This document shows, one piece after another, positions 1 to 8,134 of a stretch of DNA of 64,000 nucleotides. Position 1 is the first letter of the stretch, and every line of letters begins with the position of its first letter. Both the position numbers and the translations under genes were made by a program. The stretch is from Falsihalocynthiibacter sp042445055 (lineage in GTDB: Bacteria > Pseudomonadota > Alphaproteobacteria > Rhodobacterales > Rhodobacteraceae): positions 868,001 through 932,000 of the forward strand of contig NZ_CP170339.1 in assembly GCF_042445055.1 (NCBI RefSeq), written 5' to 3'. Below the pieces are notes generated by a model that saw only the letters and a list, made by a program, of their open reading frames with translations, did not search any database and was not told the origin of the DNA.

Positions 1-163
1 TGCGGCCTTTGTTGACCAGGCGACAGATCGCGCCACCAGTTGGGTAATAAACACCCGTTACGCCACCAGTGCCGATTGTGATGAACTCTTCAGCTTGTGC
101 CGTTGGGGCAAGCAGAGCGCCCATGGCCGCAGCAGCCAATGATAGTTTCATTTTTGTATACAT
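1..163 (-). CDS. TAXI-family TRAP transporter solute-binding protein, N-terminal part (gene runs off the window)
   Basis: Read on the minus strand, the codons from position 163 give a signal peptide (MYTKMKLSLAAAAMGAL, cleaved near APTAQA) and then the mature start FITIGTGGVTGVYYPTGGA. That GTGG..GVYYP pattern is typical of the TAXI group of periplasmic TRAP solute receptors. A GGGAG ribosome-binding site lies 5 to 6 bases before the ATG; a second in-frame ATG four codons later is less well placed. Only about 54 residues are visible, so the substrate cannot be guessed. It is a different gene from the TAXI receptor at 57061-58041. Confidence 0.85.
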   Translation of the reverse strand, partial: MYTKMKLSLAAAAMGALLAPTAQAEEFITIGTGGVTGVYYPTGGAICRLVNKGR

Positions 164-193
164 CTTTTTCTCCCTTTGATGTTTACCAATTTG

Positions 194-1057
194 TTAACCG
201 TCCCAGACTTCTCCAAGACGATGCGTTCGGTCTTCAACGATTGCGATGCGGTCGCGCGCAGCGGAGCCTCCACGGCTAGCGAGCATCCCGATCATTGTTT
301 CTGTCAATGCCAGCGTCGCGGCATATGACGAAAAGAAATGCGAGCTGTCCGTCGGTACGATAAAGCTCACGTTGGCATGTGCCAAGGCAGGACATGAATG
401 CGTGTCGGTTATGACGATGACATAGGCCCCTTGCTCGCGCGCTTCTGTTGCGGCCGCGATTGATTGCCGCGCGAAAGGCGGCTTGGTCATTATAATAATT
501 ACGTCCTGATCGCTGATTCCTACCAGTCCGCTTGCAAGGGATGCACCCATTCTTCCAACTAAGTACCATTTATCACTAATAAAATTTGCCATGTAATTCA
601 TATGTTCGGCGATGCCGGTGGACCCTAATGCACCCACTACCAGAACATGACGTGCTTTGTGCAAATGCTCAACCGCTTGTTCAAGGGAGCGGCGGTCAAT
701 GCTGTCGCCAAGAGATTGAAGATTGTCCGAGCATGCAAGGAAATGACTGGTTAGAAAATCCTGCTGGCCTTGGCCATGCTCTTGCTGAAGACGGTCTACA
801 CGGTCGGTGAACGAACCTTTTTTCTGACCGATTGAGGCACGCATGACGTCGCGAAGTTCTTCGTAGTTTGAATATCCCAGCGCGCGTGACATTCGTGAAA
901 ATGTAGCAGGAGAGAGCGATGCGTCCTTAGAGATCGTGCGCAGACTTCTGGTCGCAATATCAACGGGGTGGTCGACCACATAGTCCGCCGCCAGCCTTAA
1001 TTTGGTGCTCAGAGCCTGATATTCAGACGCCAAGCGCTGTTCAAAGCTTTGCTGCAA
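194..1057 (-). CDS. MurR/RpiR-family transcriptional regulator (HTH + SIS domains)
   Basis: A 287-residue protein with an N-terminal RpiR-type helix-turn-helix (about residues 1-77; DASLSPATFSRMSRALGY is the recognition region) and a C-terminal SIS sugar-isomerase domain (about 115-260; VLVVGALGSTGIAEHMNYMA is the phosphosugar-binding loop). The family senses phosphorylated sugars or related metabolites. The start codon is TTG, preceded by GGGGA at 6 bases; no ATG fits the conserved N-terminus. It is divergent from the aminotransferase gene, and the intervening segment carries repeated GTTTCA boxes, so it probably controls that gene and perhaps itself. The effector is unknown. Confidence 0.88.
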   Translation of the reverse strand: MQQSFEQRLASEYQALSTKLRLAADYVVDHPVDIATRSLRTISKDASLSPATFSRMSRALGYSNYEELRDVMRASIGQKKGSFTDRVDRLQQEHGQGQQDFLTSHFLACSDNLQSLGDSIDRRSLEQAVEHLHKARHVLVVGALGSTGIAEHMNYMANFISDKWYLVGRMGASLASGLVGISDQDVIIIMTKPPFARQSIAAATEAREQGAYVIVITDTHSCPALAHANVSFIVPTDSSHFFSSYAATLALTETMIGMLASRGGSAARDRIAIVEDRTHRLGEVWDG

Positions 1058-1087
1058 ATCAAATCCCCAGAATTAATACAAAGAAGG

Positions 1088-1134
1088 GTTTCATTTGTTT
1101 CATCTATTGTCAACTTCCGATTCATATGTTTCAA
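1088..1134. promoter_or_regulatory. Candidate RpiR operator: three GTTTCA boxes
   Basis: GTTTCAT occurs at 1088-1094 and 1097-1103 and GTTTCAA at 1128-1134, between the divergent RpiR regulator and the aminotransferase. RpiR-type proteins often bind GAAA/TTTC-containing sites, so these are plausible binding boxes. No experiment or alignment supports it here; the inference rests on position and repetition. Confidence 0.3.
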
Positions 1135-1169
1135 GGGCGCGGTTAGCAGGCTCTGAGAAGGATAGCCTT

Positions 1170-2489
1170 ATGTCTCATGTTTTTCCGCGGCACACCAAAT
1201 CCAACAATCCAACGATTGCGCGGGGGGAGGGTGTGTATCTCTATGACACCGAGGGGCGACAGTATCTGGATGGCTCGGGCGGTGCGGCGGTTTCATGTTT
1301 AGGGCATGGAGATGCGCAAGTTACAGCGGCAATCAAGTCGCAACTCGACGAAATCGCCTATGCGCACACCAGCTTTTTCACATCTGAACCTGCCGAGCAA
1401 CTCGCCGACAAACTGATCGAACACGCGCCGGACGGGATTGACCGCGTTTATTTGGTTTCTGGTGGTTCCGAAGCGGTCGAGGCAGCACTCAAGCTCGCAC
1501 GGCAGTACTACGTTGAGATTGGCCAGCCAGAGCGCCGCCACGTTATTGCGCGCAAGCAGAGCTATCACGGCAATACGCTCGGAGCGCTGGCGACGGGCGG
1601 CAACGAATGGCGCCGCGCGCAGTTCTCACCGCTACTGGTGCAAACCAGCCATATTTCGGCTTGCTATGAGTATCGAGGTCGCCAAGAAAGCGAGAGTGTC
1701 TACGAATACGGCCAGCGTGTCGCAAATGAGCTTGAGCAAGAAATACAGCGATTGGGCGGCGAAAGTGTCCTTGCCTTCGTGGCCGAGCCTGTTGTCGGTG
1801 CGACCGCGGGCGCGGTTACTGCGGTGGAGGGGTATTTCAAACGCATCCGTGAAATCTGTGATCAATACGGCGTGCTGCTTATTTTGGACGAGGTCATGTG
1901 CGGCATGGGGCGTACCGGTACGCTTTTTGCCTGTGAACATGATGCGGTTCGCCCTGATATCATTACTATCGCCAAGGGGCTTGGGGCGGGGTATCAACCG
2001 ATTGGCGCGATGCTTTGCACGGACAAGATTTATGCCGCGATCGAAGTTGGGAGTGGGTTCTTTCAGCACGGGCACACCTATATTGGCCACCCTACGGCGA
2101 GCGCAGCGGCGCTGGCGGTGCTTACCAAATTGACAGAAGGGGGCCTCGTCGAGCGTTCGCGTTTGATGGGGGACCGGCTGCAATCTGCGCTTGAGGACGC
2201 ATTTGGCCAACATCCGCATATCGGCGATATTCGGGGGCGGGGGCTGTTTCGTGGACTTGAAATTGTAAAGGACCGCGAGACCAAAGAACCCTTCGCGCCT
2301 GAGGAGGCAAAGAACAAACTTCTCAAGAAGGCGGCGTTTGAGGCAGGGTTACTCTGTTACCCTATGGGCGGCACAATTGATGGCGTCCGTGGCGATCATA
2401 TCCTTCTCGCGCCACCGTTTATTCTTGAGGATAGTCACATCGACGAGATCATATCCAAGCTGCAAATCGCCTTTGATCGCCACCTTTAG
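1170..2489 (+). CDS. Class III PLP-dependent aminotransferase
   Basis: About 439 residues from the ATG at 1170, chosen because GAGAAGG lies 8 bases upstream; an in-frame ATG at 1095 would add an unconserved 25-residue leader. Class III features are visible: the YLDGSGGAAVSCLGHG N-terminal motif, a glycine-rich cofactor loop (LVSGGSEAVEAALKLAR), the PLP aspartate in LILDEVMCGMGRTG, and the Schiff-base lysine in TIAKGLGAGYQPIGAM. These enzymes move an amino group from an omega-amino acid, amine or amino-sugar acid to a keto acid. The gene is divergent from the RpiR regulator and its stop overlaps by 4 bases the stop of the convergent neighbour. Substrate unknown. Confidence 0.9.
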   Translation: MSHVFPRHTKSNNPTIARGEGVYLYDTEGRQYLDGSGGAAVSCLGHGDAQVTAAIKSQLDEIAYAHTSFFTSEPAEQLADKLIEHAPDGIDRVYLVSGGSEAVEAALKLARQYYVEIGQPERRHVIARKQSYHGNTLGALATGGNEWRRAQFSPLLVQTSHISACYEYRGRQESESVYEYGQRVANELEQEIQRLGGESVLAFVAEPVVGATAGAVTAVEGYFKRIREICDQYGVLLILDEVMCGMGRTGTLFACEHDAVRPDIITIAKGLGAGYQPIGAMLCTDKIYAAIEVGSGFFQHGHTYIGHPTASAAALAVLTKLTEGGLVERSRLMGDRLQSALEDAFGQHPHIGDIRGRGLFRGLEIVKDRETKEPFAPEEAKNKLLKKAAFEAGLLCYPMGGTIDGVRGDHILLAPPFILEDSHIDEIISKLQIAFDRHL

Positions 2490-3085
2490 CTGTTAGAGTG
2501 GAAGTCCCTTGTGGCTTGGTTGAATTGTTCTTCCGAAGTGTGTGGCGCGATCCGTTCTGCCACTTCGGGGTCTAGCTCAAGTCCCCACGTTTTGATCATA
2601 CAGCCGAGAATGACGTACATCCCGTGGATCGCGATAATGTCCATGATTTGTGGAATTTCAAAATGCTTTGATAGCTCGTCTTGAACCTGCGGCGATATCT
2701 GGTGCGTCTCGATCAGGTCGTCGACGGCTTGTAGAAGTGCGGCCTCTGGTGCGGGCCAGTCGGGATCGATCTCGCGGCAGGCAACGGAATTGATTTCCCC
2801 CATGCTGAGCCCGCATTTGAGCGAGCGATCAACATGCGAACCCCACTCATACCACGCCGCCAATTGCACACCGACTCGTAGAATTACCAGTTCTCCCAAG
2901 CGGGGGCCAAGCGTGCCGCCATTGACGGAATAGTTGCGGAAATTCCACCATGCATTGAGCAACTCGGGGTTGTTCGCCATCAACTTATGAACATTGATCG
3001 GAGCCCCGTTCATATCATCGGCAATATCCGCGAGTGAGGGCGCCCAGTGCTCGACTGGAAGCGGAGAAACGTTATCGTTGGGCAT
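2486..3085 (-). CDS. Carboxymuconolactone decarboxylase-like (AhpD-fold) protein
   Basis: A 199-residue protein with the CMD-family core RLGELVILRVGVQLAAWYEWGSHV (Glu and His of the EWGSHV helix). The CxxC peroxidase pair of true AhpD is absent, so a decarboxylase-like or accessory role is more likely than a peroxidase. The start at 3085 is preferred because AAAGGA sits 6 to 7 bases upstream; earlier in-frame ATGs overlap the upstream gene. It is the last gene of the minus-strand catabolic operon and ends against the convergent aminotransferase gene with a 4-base overlap. Confidence 0.78.
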   Translation of the reverse strand: MPNDNVSPLPVEHWAPSLADIADDMNGAPINVHKLMANNPELLNAWWNFRNYSVNGGTLGPRLGELVILRVGVQLAAWYEWGSHVDRSLKCGLSMGEINSVACREIDPDWPAPEAALLQAVDDLIETHQISPQVQDELSKHFEIPQIMDIIAIHGMYVILGCMIKTWGLELDPEVAERIAPHTSEEQFNQATRDFHSNS

Positions 3086-3111
3086 GTCTGTTCCTTTGGG
3101 CATATGCCTGT

Positions 3112-3618
3112 TCAAATCATCGGATCGTAGGCCCATTGCAAGAGGGCCTGACGTTGTTTCGGGCGACAGTAGATATCGCCCGGATGGCAATTCGCCTTAA
3201 TCTGGCCAGCGTGGCGGGCAAAACCCTTCCAGCGCTTGATCTGAATTTGGTCAATATCTGGGATGCGGCGGCCGAGATAATAACGGCAATACCATTGAAA
3301 CCACCCGCGCGGGTCTGGGCCATAAATCCAGCCCTTCTTTTGCCAAACATCAAGCGGCTGACGGCTCTTGATGCCAAAGTAGTTGATTTCGGGGTCTGCC
3401 TTGGCGTTCGTTTTCGCGTTTTCGAACCAATTGTCGGGAAATTCTTGGGTGCAATCATTCATATATCGCCCCTCAAACACTCCCATCTCTAGCATCTGTT
3501 TCGGGGTGAAATGAGGCTTGAATGCCGGATCAAAGCCTTGGCCCGTCTTTTCGACCAATTCATAGCAATAGTCGCTCTGCATTTTGTCGTTTACGACGAT
3601 CTGATCACCAACGCGCAT
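3112..3618 (-). CDS. Conserved hypothetical protein, 168 aa
   Basis: A soluble protein rich in aromatic and charged residues, with no signal peptide or membrane segment. Landmarks are PHFTPKQMLEMGVFEGRYMND near residue 36, a central GWIYGPDPRGWFQWYCRYYLGRR and a Cys-containing tail (HPGDIYCRPKQRQALLQWAYDP). I do not recognise a named domain. It lies between the SIS gene (115-base gap holding a small hairpin) and the CMD-like gene (26-base gap), on the same strand, so it is probably part of the operon. The ribosome-binding site is weak. Confidence 0.7.
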   Translation of the reverse strand: MRVGDQIVVNDKMQSDYCYELVEKTGQGFDPAFKPHFTPKQMLEMGVFEGRYMNDCTQEFPDNWFENAKTNAKADPEINYFGIKSRQPLDVWQKKGWIYGPDPRGWFQWYCRYYLGRRIPDIDQIQIKRWKGFARHAGQIKANCHPGDIYCRPKQRQALLQWAYDPMI

Positions 3619-3652
3619 CGTTCAACATTGCCGAGGAACCTAGCGAGTGTCC

Positions 3653-3670
3653 ACCCGCCTTGTGGCGGGT
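3653..3670 (-). other. Intergenic hairpin in the catabolic operon
   Basis: ACCCGCC-TTGT-GGCGGGT forms a 7-bp perfect stem with a 4-base loop between the SIS gene and the next gene downstream on the minus strand. No T-run follows, so it is more likely an mRNA-processing or stability element than a strong terminator. Confidence 0.35.
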
Positions 3671-3733
3671 ACTCGGACTTTGATTGAACGGAGTGCACCG
3701 TGCGAAGCCTTACGCTGATATTGCTGTGGTTCT

Positions 3734-4762
3734 TCAGAGTGTTTCAGTAACCTTCAACAATCCCGTAGGGGCGTCGGGGTTGTGCCCTAAGCGCAAGGAA
3801 AGATCTTCGACAAAACGATAAAACGCGATGGCTTGAAGCAATGGATCGAGTAATTCGTGGCGGGCCTTTGGCACAAACAAAACACCGGTTTCATGCGCTT
3901 CGCCAGTCATAAATACGGATGCGCCTTGTTTTAGCAATTTTTGCCGGGCCGCATTCAACGATACCGACGCTGGCCCATCCGACGAGAAAAGCAGAGCGGC
4001 AAATTGATCTCCCGCGATGGCAACGGGGCCATGCAGCATTTCCGCGGCAGAGTAGGCCTCGGCGTGAAAACGGCAGGTTTCTTTGAACTTCAATGCGGCT
4101 TCTGCCGCGATCGAAAATCCAGGACCTCTGCCGACGCAGAACATGGAGCCTGATCGAGCAAACGGAATTGCGGCTGCGCTCCAGTCAGCGTTCAGCGTTG
4201 AGCGCGCGAGTTCGGGCAAATCGAAGAGCGACGCCATCAGGCGTTGATCGTTGTTGAAACCAGCTAAAATCCCCAAAGAAGCAAATAGCATTCCAACATA
4301 GGATTTGGTTGCCGCAACAGCAGTTTCGGGACCCGCGTAGATGGGCAACACCGTATCGGATGCGGAGCCAAGGGGGCTCTCTACGACGTTCAAGATAGAA
4401 ACTGTTTTTGCACCGCCCTCTTTGGCGGCGGCTTGCAGTTTCGTAAGGTCGGGACTGCCGCCTGACTGAGAAAATGCAATCGAGCCAAAACCGTTGAGTT
4501 TGAGCTGTGTTTCGTAAACCGAGGCAAGCGATGGACCAAGTGAGGCAACCGGTAGGCCGGTTCGTGTTTCCATCAGGTATTTGAAGAATGTTGCGGCGTG
4601 ATCAGACGTGCCGCGCGCGCAAGTCACAAAGCCATTCAGATTACTTGCGCGAAGGTTTGCACCAACCTCGAAGTATTGTTCGAGCCCCTCACTGAGCTGT
4701 CGTTCGAACATAGCCGGAATCTCGGCGATTTCGCGTGCCATATGGGTTTGATGCACAGTCAT
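3734..4762 (-). CDS. SIS-domain phosphosugar isomerase/deaminase (GlmS C-terminal-like)
   Basis: 342 residues made of two SIS halves without the glutaminase domain of GlmS. Visible motifs are TCARGTSDHAATFFKYLME and AFSQSGGSPDL in the first half, and FCVGRGPGFSIAAEAALKFKETC with AEAYSAAEMLHGPVA in the second. The length and the MAREIAEIP start resemble NagB-II/AgaS-type enzymes, which deaminate and isomerise amino-sugar 6-phosphates, and FrlB-type deglycases. It lies directly behind the ABC ATPase gene with a 3-base gap. The function within the sugar-amine family is inferred; the exact substrate is not known. Confidence 0.85.
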   Translation of the reverse strand: MTVHQTHMAREIAEIPAMFERQLSEGLEQYFEVGANLRASNLNGFVTCARGTSDHAATFFKYLMETRTGLPVASLGPSLASVYETQLKLNGFGSIAFSQSGGSPDLTKLQAAAKEGGAKTVSILNVVESPLGSASDTVLPIYAGPETAVAATKSYVGMLFASLGILAGFNNDQRLMASLFDLPELARSTLNADWSAAAIPFARSGSMFCVGRGPGFSIAAEAALKFKETCRFHAEAYSAAEMLHGPVAIAGDQFAALLFSSDGPASVSLNAARQKLLKQGASVFMTGEAHETGVLFVPKARHELLDPLLQAIAFYRFVEDLSLRLGHNPDAPTGLLKVTETL

Positions 4763-4765
4763 TGA

Positions 4766-5506
4766 TCAATTTACCCCAGTGATCATAGAAACAATCTCGT
4801 TCTTGTCGGTTTCTGCGGTATTTCGGACACCGATTTGTTGGCCGCGGCGAAGCACGCAAATTCTGTCGGACAATCTAAATACCTGATCGAGGCTGTGGCT
4901 GATGATGAGGATCGCAAGATTGCGCGCTTTGAGGGATTTGATGAGCTCTTCTACGCGCGCAGTCTCGGCGACACCAAGCGCGGCCGTTGGTTCGTCCAGA
5001 AGGATCAGTTTGCTGGCCCAATGGGCAGATCGCGCGATTGCGATGCCTTGTCTCTGGCCGCCGCTGAGGTCGCGAATAGTCGAGCTGGCAGATGGAATTC
5101 TAACGTCGAGTTCATCCACAAGTTCCTGACTTTCGCGGCGCATACGTTTCTTATCGAGCAGACCGAAAGGTTTTTTCGTCAGCTCCCTCCCAAGAAACAT
5201 GTTCATATAGACAGGCTGTTGGTCGGCGAGGGCGAGGTCCTGATAGACGACTTCGATGCCACGCGTGCGGGCGGAGCTTGCGTCGGAAAAATTCACTGTC
5301 TCGCCGTCGATATTGATTTCGCCCTTTGTCGGCTTGTAGACGCCCGAGATGATCTTGATGAGCGTTGACTTGCCTGCGCCGTTGTCTCCAACAAGTGCAA
5401 CAATTTCGCCGGCCTTTAGATCCAGAGAAAAGTTCTGGATCGCCACAACACCGCCAAAGGATTTGTGAATGTTCGTGAGTTCTAGAACGGGTGATTGGTT
5501 GGTCAT
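4766..5506 (-). CDS. Sugar-type ABC transporter ATP-binding protein
   Basis: A 246-residue single-domain ATPase of the RbsA/XylG-like group. Walker A is VALVGDNGAGKST, the signature is LSGGQRQGIAIARS, Walker B is LILLDEPTAALG and the switch His is in LIISHSLDQV. RbsA itself has two such domains; the single-domain form pairs with permeases like the neighbour at 6729. The start at 5506 forms an ATGA overlap with the upstream gene and has GGGAG upstream. It should energise import with the permease and binding protein of the same operon. Confidence 0.92.
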   Translation of the reverse strand: MTNQSPVLELTNIHKSFGGVVAIQNFSLDLKAGEIVALVGDNGAGKSTLIKIISGVYKPTKGEINIDGETVNFSDASSARTRGIEVVYQDLALADQQPVYMNMFLGRELTKKPFGLLDKKRMRRESQELVDELDVRIPSASSTIRDLSGGQRQGIAIARSAHWASKLILLDEPTAALGVAETARVEELIKSLKARNLAILIISHSLDQVFRLSDRICVLRRGQQIGVRNTAETDKNEIVSMITGVN

Positions 5507-6714
5507 GCCTGATAGCTCCCCGGCCAAGCGACGGGGTCGCCAAAGCCGTTTTCAATTGTAGTAACATGTGGATTGCCGGATTTGACGCCGCGCACGCCGG
5601 CAATGAGGGCACGGGTGACAAAGGCCTGTCCGCGGAAACCGAAAACAACTGTGTCATTTGTCGCAAGTTGTTCAGGACGGTCTGCGTCGATCATCGCGTA
5701 GTAGTCTATTGCGGAGTAATCAGGAATTTCCACATTGCGTAGAGCGGCGCTGTTGGATGTCGGTGTGGGCGAAACAAGTGCTTTCACCTGATACTTCGGG
5801 AAAACCGGATCGATATAGAGGCCACCGCCAAAGCAATAAGCTTTGTCATTGTGATGATGCGAAACCTCCGAAAGATAGAGGACAGCTGGAGCTTCGGGAA
5901 GGTCTTCGACTGCGTGTAGCGGCGTCGTGCCATGAAGCGCGTTTCCTGGCTCGCATTGAGTTGCTCCGGCTTCTGCAAGCGCAGCAAGCATAACGGCCGA
6001 GTTCGTACCGGGCGCGTTGATTTCAAGGTTGGTGCGGCCAGCCTTGGTAAGTGCCTCTGCTGCACGATTGAGCGTCTGTAGGTTGTGTGTCGGAATAACC
6101 TTGCGTGTTTCCTGATCAAACAGGAGGGCTGGAAAGGTTGTAATGCCCGCGAATGCGCCGCCTTCGAGCGCGTCAAGTCGATCTGCCACTGCGACGATAT
6201 CTTCTGCGTCGAAGCCGCCTTCGTGGCCTCGATAGAATGTGTCCCCCTGCGTTTGAATGCGTGCCAATAGGTTCTGAACCCGACCCGCTTTGTGTGCGGC
6301 CTCGGCGGCTTCTTTTGCCTTTCTGTCGGAAAACACGGTCCAGAAGTCGGGGCGCAACTTGCTGGCGGCGAAATTCGCCTCTCTGGAAGGAACCTGTACC
6401 AAATGACCAAGGTGACCGGTTTTTAATCCAGCACGATCACAAGCGACAGCGCAGGCCATATCCACAGCAACGGATCGGTCGATCCCGCCAGCCATAACAG
6501 CCTCGCAGAAGCCAGAGTGTCTTCCGACTTGCTTGGTCATAGCAAAAGTCGTCAGACCGTGTTTCTCGGCCTCGGCCTGAAAGATACGCGCGTTTTCTTC
6601 GACGGTATCGAGATCAAGCACATAGGCATTGGCCGGGATTTTCCCGCTTTGGTGCAGGTGCATTGCGGCTTCGATAAACTGCGGGTTCCGCCGCATTAAG
6701 AGATCTAAGAACAT
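5503..6714 (-). CDS. YhfX-like PLP-dependent enzyme (alanine-racemase fold)
   Basis: A 403-residue protein that resembles E. coli YhfX along its length: the MFLDLLMRRNPQFIEAAMHL start, a YVLDLDTVEENARI strand, TKQVGRHSGF (the PLP lysine is the K of TKQ), HLVQVPSREA, NAPGTNSAVMLAALAEAGA, the glycine-rich EPGNALHGTTP and LSEVSHHHNDKAYCFGGG. YhfX belongs to the fold-type III (alanine racemase) PLP enzymes; its reaction is not settled. Here it sits between the ABC permease and ATPase genes, which suggests it acts on the imported compound, perhaps racemising or cleaving an amino-acid moiety. Confidence 0.87.
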   Translation of the reverse strand: MFLDLLMRRNPQFIEAAMHLHQSGKIPANAYVLDLDTVEENARIFQAEAEKHGLTTFAMTKQVGRHSGFCEAVMAGGIDRSVAVDMACAVACDRAGLKTGHLGHLVQVPSREANFAASKLRPDFWTVFSDRKAKEAAEAAHKAGRVQNLLARIQTQGDTFYRGHEGGFDAEDIVAVADRLDALEGGAFAGITTFPALLFDQETRKVIPTHNLQTLNRAAEALTKAGRTNLEINAPGTNSAVMLAALAEAGATQCEPGNALHGTTPLHAVEDLPEAPAVLYLSEVSHHHNDKAYCFGGGLYIDPVFPKYQVKALVSPTPTSNSAALRNVEIPDYSAIDYYAMIDADRPEQLATNDTVVFGFRGQAFVTRALIAGVRGVKSGNPHVTTIENGFGDPVAWPGSYQA

Positions 6715-6728
6715 AATGTTTTCTCCGA

Positions 6729-7682
6729 TTAACGGCTGGTGTCGCGTAGCGATACAGCGACTGCCAAGAGGATAATAAGGCCACGCACAATCATCTGGTT
6801 CGAGACCTCGAGTCCCATCAGGATCAGGCCGTTGTTCAACATTCCCATCAAGAGTGAACCGATGAGCGCGCCAATAATGGAGCCTTTGCCGCCGTTCAGT
6901 GCGGTGCCGCCGACGATCACAGCGGCAATCACAATCATCAGATCGCTTTCACCGAGCGTATATTTCGCGGCCTGAAGACGACCAGCATAGAGAAGGCCAG
7001 CGAGCCCAGCGGTTGCTCCGCAGAGTGTCAGAACATAGAGGCGAACGCGCGGCACCTTAATTCCAGAAACCTGAGCCGCGCGCGCATTGTCGCCCACCGC
7101 CAAAACATGTGCGCCGAATTTGGTGTTTCGATAAACAATATGGCCAATTGCGACGGCAACAACGGTCCAGATCACGAGCGAAGGTATCGACAGGAACTTT
7201 CCTGAGCCAAAAAATCCGGTGAAGCTATCATTGAGAACGGGAATGGATCGCAGATCGGTCATCGAACGCGCGATCCCCGCGAACAGGCCCATGGTCGCAA
7301 GCGTGACCAAGAACGAAGGTAGACGCAGATAAGCCACAAGTACGCCATTGAAGGCGCCAATCGCAACTCCGACTCCAAGGCCGACCATCACCCCCACGAC
7401 CATCGGGTAGTTTTGCATCGCGACAGCGGCCGATAGCGCCGAAACCGCGACGATAGAGCCGAAGCTAAGGTCAATCTCGCCAGCGGACAGTGCGAACACC
7501 AAACCGATGGCCATGATCGAAGCGGGAGCAGTTTGCAGCACGATGTTGGTTAGGTTTCGCGAGGTCAGAAAACCGTCGTCGTGCAATGTGATTGCAAAGA
7601 ACAGAAAGATCGCAAGGAAGCCGATGTAAAGCACGCTTTGCTGCAGATCGAATTTTTTGATTTTTTCTAGGGCCTGTGACAT
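6729..7682 (-). CDS. Sugar-type ABC transporter permease (RbsC/AraH family)
   Basis: A hydrophobic protein of about 317 residues with 8 to 10 predicted membrane helices. Family marks are ALSAGEIDLSFGSIVAVSAL near residue 65 and VGDNARAAQVSGIKVPRVRL with ALNGGKGSIIGALIG near the C-terminus. The start at 7682 is preferred over the ATG at 7691 because AAAGGA lies 8 bases before it, while it directly abuts the other. It probably works with the ATPase at 4766 and the binding protein at 8135. Confidence 0.92.
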   Translation of the reverse strand: MSQALEKIKKFDLQQSVLYIGFLAIFLFFAITLHDDGFLTSRNLTNIVLQTAPASIMAIGLVFALSAGEIDLSFGSIVAVSALSAAVAMQNYPMVVGVMVGLGVGVAIGAFNGVLVAYLRLPSFLVTLATMGLFAGIARSMTDLRSIPVLNDSFTGFFGSGKFLSIPSLVIWTVVAVAIGHIVYRNTKFGAHVLAVGDNARAAQVSGIKVPRVRLYVLTLCGATAGLAGLLYAGRLQAAKYTLGESDLMIVIAAVIVGGTALNGGKGSIIGALIGSLLMGMLNNGLILMGLEVSNQMIVRGLIILLAVAVSLRDTSR

Positions 7683-7746
7683 CGCCAGCATCCTTTAGAG
7701 AATTGAGTGTTGGCGAGCCGCTGAGGCGGCCCACCTGGGAGGATTG

Positions 7747-8001
7747 TTATTTCGCTGCTTCCAAGACTGTCGCAGGGAGATCCATATGCAGGGATTGGTT
7801 CCAGCCTTCGACAACCGAGAACAGATCGACCGAATGCTCACGAAAGCTCGCCCATCGCTCAGCATACGACTGCATTGGACCGTTTAAGAAGCTCGTGCCA
7901 AACGAGAGCAGCCGTGTGGCACCACTGGGCGATAGCCGCAGTTGCCAATGTTGGGAGACGAAAGATGATGAAAAGCCGTGTGATTTCAAGGTCTTAGTCA
8001 T
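7747..8001 (-). pseudogene. Small ORF with a binding-protein C-terminal relic
   Basis: An 84-codon frame in the gap between the binding-protein and permease genes. Its last 20 residues (VVEGWNQSLHMDLPATVLEA) match the end of the neighbouring binding protein (VAEGWNTSLHVDAPSSL), and the DNA is also similar there. The first 60 residues match nothing I recognise. The simplest reading is the decayed 3' end of a second, duplicated binding-protein gene that kept an open frame; a short real peptide cannot be excluded, since GGGAA precedes the ATG. Confidence 0.5.
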
Positions 8002-8090
8002 CGTGGTTTCCCAATTAATGTGAAAGTTGCATAGAGGTGTTCGGCTGCGCCTTGTGGCGTTCTTATTGCCTGATATGTCGGTTGATTGTT

Positions 8091-8126
8091 TTTGGGCGGT
8101 GACGGGCCAATGTTCGGCCCGCCAAA
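8091..8126 (-). other. Stem-loop downstream of the binding-protein gene
   Basis: GGGCC (8104-8108) pairs with GGCCC (8116-8120), and the flanks TTTGGGC and GCCAAA extend the stem with a bulge. It lies 9 bases after the stop of the minus-strand binding-protein gene. Stem-loops here commonly hold up decay so that the receptor is made in excess of the membrane subunits; that role is inferred. Confidence 0.4.
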
Positions 8127-8134
8127 TTGTTGAG

